A stretch of DNA of 7,247 nt, taken from NCBI GenBank assembly GCA_014379665.1, contig JACMLK010000439.1:1-7247 (forward strand), written 5' to 3'. The DNA comes from Saprospiraceae bacterium (GTDB lineage Bacteria; Bacteroidota; Bacteroidia; Chitinophagales; Saprospiraceae). Numbering within the stretch: the stretch's first letter is position 1; every line of letters starts with the position of its first letter. Positions 6,893 to 7,247 of this stretch are shown one piece after another. A model generated the notes under the pieces. That model saw nothing but the letters and a program-made list of their open reading frames with translations. It searched no databases and had not been told where the DNA came from. A program made the translations under genes and the position numbers.

Positions 6893-7042
6893 TTATTCAA
6901 CTTCTTCATAATCAACATAATCTTCCTGATTTTTGTTTTCGGTATTTTGAGGTGTTTTACTTTTTTCCTTTATTTGTTTGGGTACAAAGTAATGCTGGTA
7001 TACATAATAACCAATAGCGAGCATTACAAGATATTTTATCAT
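6893..7042 (-). CDS. small single-pass membrane protein, DUF4834-like tail (49 residues)
   Basis: ATG 7042 to TAA 6893-6895 encodes 49 residues, a gene short enough to be missed by length cut-offs. Residues 3-20 are hydrophobic and aromatic (KYLVMLAIGYYVYQHYFV), fitting one membrane segment. A basic stretch (PKQIKEKSK, 21-29), an Asn/Gln/Lys-rich linker and an acidic end DYVDYEEVE (41-49) follow. From memory, the Bacteroidota family DUF4834 has the same plan, a short N-terminal membrane segment and a terminal (E)YVDYEE(V/I)(D/E), but is usually longer. The family assignment is therefore tentative and the function unknown. Support for a real gene comes from this protein-like layout, a candidate promoter just upstream and the rluA-like start only 20 bases downstream. 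The open frame on the opposite strand here looks like a shadow. Confidence 0.62.
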   Translation of the reverse strand: MIKYLVMLAIGYYVYQHYFVPKQIKEKSKTPQNTENKNQEDYVDYEEVE

Positions 7043-7247
7043 TTTAAATTAAATATTTTAAGTAAGATAAAGATAAGGGTCTTATTTTATAGTTCAAAAT
7101 ATATTGCTAATAACTTGAAAAGAGATAGTTATTCATTGAAACAATAAAAATAATCCAAATAAGTTCTTATAATATTTGAAATCGGCTAATTAATAAGAGT
7201 ATGTTTAAATTTTCATGTTTGAGCGAAAGCGAGCAAATTTAATTTTA
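7043..7247. other. AT-rich non-coding right end with a GC-rich motif
   Basis: No convincing gene or RNA is seen on either strand in these 205 bases. The left part holds the candidate promoter described separately. At 7221-7234 the sequence GAGCGAAAGCGAGC stands out in otherwise A/T-dominated DNA. It contains GCGAAAGC (7223-7230), a two-pair stem closing a GAAA loop, flanked by the direct repeat GAGC (7221-7224, 7231-7234), with TTTG on the left and CAAA on the right. It may be the edge of a larger intergenic repeat cut by the window end. Confidence 0.35.
7068..7099 (-). promoter_or_regulatory. candidate promoter for the small membrane gene and rluA-like gene
   Basis: On the minus strand TTTTG (7099-7095), then 19 bases, then TATCTTTA (7075-7068) matches the Bacteroidota TTTG / TAnnTTTG arrangement apart from the last -7 base. 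Transcription would start near 7061-7064, about 20 bases before the ATG at 7042. It is the only candidate in this window with both elements at good spacing and a normal leader length. Confidence 0.42.

Noticed and set aside
6860..7147. Open frame of 95 codons on the + strand at the right end
   Set aside because: It lies opposite the small membrane gene and the promoter, its product is an unlikely Phe/Ile-rich string, and the minus-strand frame has a far better protein layout.

Overview
The window is AT-rich chromosomal DNA from a member of the Bacteroidota. Three things point there: a PorZ-like type IX secretion protein with a C-terminal sorting domain, a bacillithiol-type BshA glycosyltransferase, and promoter-like sites of the Bacteroidota form (TTTG at -33, TAnnTTTG at -7) in place of strong Shine-Dalgarno sites. 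The sequence does not settle the genus. I see no insertion sequence, prophage, CRISPR array, rRNA or tRNA. The content is core housekeeping genes.

Layout, left to right. The 3' part of nadD (NAD synthesis) enters from the left edge on the + strand. It is followed on the same strand by a full-length porZ homologue (type IX secretion). porZ converges on bshA (first step of bacillithiol synthesis, minus strand) with only 8 bases between the stop codons, and a perfect 8-base inverted repeat covers this junction. bshA diverges from xerD (tyrosine recombinase, + strand) across a 113-base promoter region. xerD converges on thiL (thiamine phosphate kinase, minus strand) with 24 bases between. Upstream of thiL on the minus strand lie an RluA-type pseudouridine synthase gene and, 20 bases before that, a short gene for a 49-residue single-pass membrane protein whose C-terminal tail resembles the DUF4834 family. 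The last 205 bases hold a likely promoter for this small gene and, at the right edge, a short GC-rich motif in otherwise very AT-rich DNA.

How the genes relate. The neighbours do not form one pathway. They are single housekeeping genes in short transcription units: nadD with or followed by porZ, bshA alone, xerD alone, small gene plus rluA-like gene, and thiL. A terminator-like hairpin with a T tract lies between the rluA-like gene and thiL, directly followed by a perfect TAACTTTG -7 element. thiL is therefore probably transcribed separately even though it lies on the same strand.

I found no convincing undescribed system. The points most worth checking are the unannotated-size small gene, the terminator/promoter switch before thiL, and a possible leaderless xerD transcript.
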